A program made the translations under genes and the position numbers. Below, piece after piece: positions 6,947-7,690 of a stretch of 7,690 bases of DNA (the stretch's first letter is position 1; every line of letters starts with the position of its first letter). This DNA comes from Gammaproteobacteria bacterium (GTDB lineage Bacteria; Pseudomonadota; Gammaproteobacteria; Steroidobacterales; SZUA-146): the NCBI GenBank assembly GCA_013002925.1, contig JABDLQ010000333.1, forward strand, positions 1-7,690. Reading direction: 5' to 3'. The notes beneath the pieces were generated by a model that was not told where the DNA came from, did no database searches, and saw only the letters and a list, made by a program, of their open reading frames with translations.

Positions 6947-6958
6947 CAGGTTTAAAAT
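6930..6958 (+). promoter_or_regulatory. Candidate sigma-70 promoter upstream of the small frame and GFA gene
   Basis: TTTTCA (6930-6935, 4 of 6) and TAAAAT (6953-6958, 5 of 6) are spaced by 17 bases in AT-rich DNA. The start would be near 6965, about 17 bases ahead of the ATG at 6982 and about 215 bases ahead of the GFA start. Confidence 0.4.
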
Positions 6959-6981
6959 TTATTTGTTACAAAATAAGCAGA

Positions 6982-7134
6982 ATGCGCAGACATAAGATCA
7001 CCGCCGATCAAAAAGAATTTGGCCGTATAGTTTCAACTGCTCATCGGTTACATCGATACAATGGCAATAACCGGTCGGTTGCGGCCTTCAGGTACGATCA
7101 AGCGCTTACCGAACTTTTTCAGCTTTCCGGGTAA
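6982..7134 (+). CDS. Possible 50-residue basic small protein
   Basis: The ATG lies about 17 bases after the predicted transcription start and the frame ends in TAA 47 bases before the GFA start, so it could be the first gene of a two-gene transcript. The product is rich in Arg and His, begins MRRHKITADQKEFGR and ends with a hydrophobic segment ALTELFQLSG. It has no Cys and no membrane segment, and I do not recognise it. The ribosome binding site is weak (AAGCAGA). A longer version of the frame begins at 6889, but that start precedes the promoter. Chance is a real possibility at this length. Confidence 0.3.
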   Translation: MRRHKITADQKEFGRIVSTAHRLHRYNGNNRSVAAFRYDQALTELFQLSG

Positions 7135-7181
7135 GATCAATGCTTACCTGCTTTTTCCTTGTCGAGGTCCACGGAACTGCC

Positions 7182-7583
7182 ATGAAATATTCTGCGTCCT
7201 GTCACTGCAAGAAGATCAACATCGAAGTCGAGGCTCCGGAACGGCTCACCGTACAGGAATGCAACTGTTCAATATGCCGCAAAACCGGTCATCTGCATCT
7301 GATCGTACCGCGATCACACCTGCAGATTCTCAGTGGCGCCGAATCGACGACGCTGTACCAGTTTAATACAAAAGTCGCGCGTCATTATTTTTGCCGGCAT
7401 TGTGGTGTCAAGGTGTTTTATGTGCCGCGTTCCAATCCGCAGGGATATTCCGTGAATGCGCGCTGCCTCGAACCTGTTCCAGACATGACCGTAGAAACTT
7501 TTGACGGGCGCAACTGGGAAGACAATGCCCACACGCTCTCGCACCTCACGCCAGATCCGGACGCAACAGACAATAAGCCATAG
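7182..7583 (+). CDS. GFA / CENP-V-fold zinc protein
   Basis: The 133-residue product has the Mss4-like fold of the GFA (glutathione-dependent formaldehyde-activating enzyme-like) family. The zinc pattern is complete: CHC (C7, C9), CNCSIC (C27, C29, C32) and CRHC (C71, C74), with the flanking SICRKTG and HYFCRHCGVKVFY typical of the family. The best-studied member, Gfa of Paracoccus, promotes S-hydroxymethylglutathione formation, though that activity has been questioned; most relatives have no proven reaction. It is probably cytoplasmic, with no signal peptide. The start at 7182 is preferred because it places the first Cys pair at residues 7-9, as in relatives, and GGAA lies seven bases upstream. 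The ATG at 7140 would add 14 unrelated residues. The acidic, Pro-rich tail after residue 120 is likely disordered. It is transcribed divergently from the TPR gene. Confidence 0.88.
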   Translation: MKYSASCHCKKINIEVEAPERLTVQECNCSICRKTGHLHLIVPRSHLQILSGAESTTLYQFNTKVARHYFCRHCGVKVFYVPRSNPQGYSVNARCLEPVPDMTVETFDGRNWEDNAHTLSHLTPDPDATDNKP

Positions 7584-7618
7584 GCTCTCATACCCTGAGG
7601 AAGGCGTGTAGTTTGTAA

Positions 7619-7667
7619 TACCACTTCACCTAGACGAAGTTTTGTGGCCCGCACTACCACCTCACCT
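7619..7667. repeat. 13-bp direct repeat at 36-base spacing
   Basis: TACCACTTCACCT (7619-7631) recurs as TACCACCTCACCT (7655-7667), differing at one base, exactly 36 bases apart. Similarity is weak beyond the 13-base core, and the window ends before a third unit could be seen. A small stem ACTTC/GAAGT (7623-7640) followed by TTT lies in the first unit and might act as a poor terminator for the GFA gene. Confidence 0.4.
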
Positions 7668-7690
7668 CCAGGATTTGTGCAGGTCGTAAC

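Larger units (their letters stand above)
6600..6981. other. Divergent control region between the TPR gene and the GFA-side transcript
   Basis: No convincing gene lies here. The region contains a minus-strand promoter candidate at 6769-6797 with an inverted repeat just upstream at 6804-6819. It also has a plus-strand promoter candidate at 6930-6958 overlapped by an inverted repeat at 6917-6946. Base composition becomes AT-rich from about 6855 to 7000, as expected for promoter DNA. A minus-strand frame spanning 6421-6855 overlaps the TPR gene and encodes nothing recognisable. Confidence 0.5.

Noticed and set aside
7418..7660. 80-codon minus-strand frame starting with GTG after GGAGG-like bases
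   Set aside because: Most of it lies antisense to the well-supported GFA gene and the product resembles nothing; it is a shadow frame.

Overview
This is a chromosomal segment of a Gram-negative bacterium, most likely a proteobacterium of moderate GC content and probably a gammaproteobacterium. The evidence is a short TraR/DksA-type zinc-finger regulator, a lipid-anchored c-type cytochrome with a lipobox, and a CtlX-type guanidine-modifying hydrolase. This placement is inferred from gene types only; there is no rRNA or tRNA to anchor it. I see no CRISPR array, transposase, integrase or phage gene.

Layout. Bases 1-60 hold a strong bidirectional intrinsic terminator. Bases 61-782 have no convincing gene but contain a four-copy 11-bp tandem repeat, a hairpin and a candidate promoter. 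The dksA-like gene (783-1124, +) converges on four clearly coding genes on the minus strand. In transcription order these are a TPR protein (6599-5157), a CtlX-like citrulline hydrolase-family enzyme (5089-4154), an M61-family metallopeptidase with a PDZ domain (3624-1855) and a monoheme cytochrome c lipoprotein (1764-1147). The gaps are 67, 529 and 90 bases, so this is a co-oriented run rather than a proven operon. The 529-base gap before the M61 gene holds an unidentified 100-codon frame and a degenerate 21-bp tandem array whose core reads TGTGCCTGACTCC. At the right end a GFA/CENP-V-fold zinc protein (7182-7583, +) is transcribed away from the TPR gene, possibly with a 50-codon frame ahead of it. 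The region between them carries two operator-like inverted repeats, each next to a plausible sigma-70 promoter.

The genes do not form a recognisable pathway: regulation (DksA-like), protein scaffolding (TPR), guanidino-compound hydrolysis (CtlX), peptide hydrolysis (M61), periplasmic electron transfer (cytochrome) and a putative thiol or carbon-sulfur enzyme (GFA). I did not find a convincing new system. The features most worth checking are the 21-bp array, the inverted repeats in the TPR/GFA divergent region and the orphan frame downstream of the CtlX gene.
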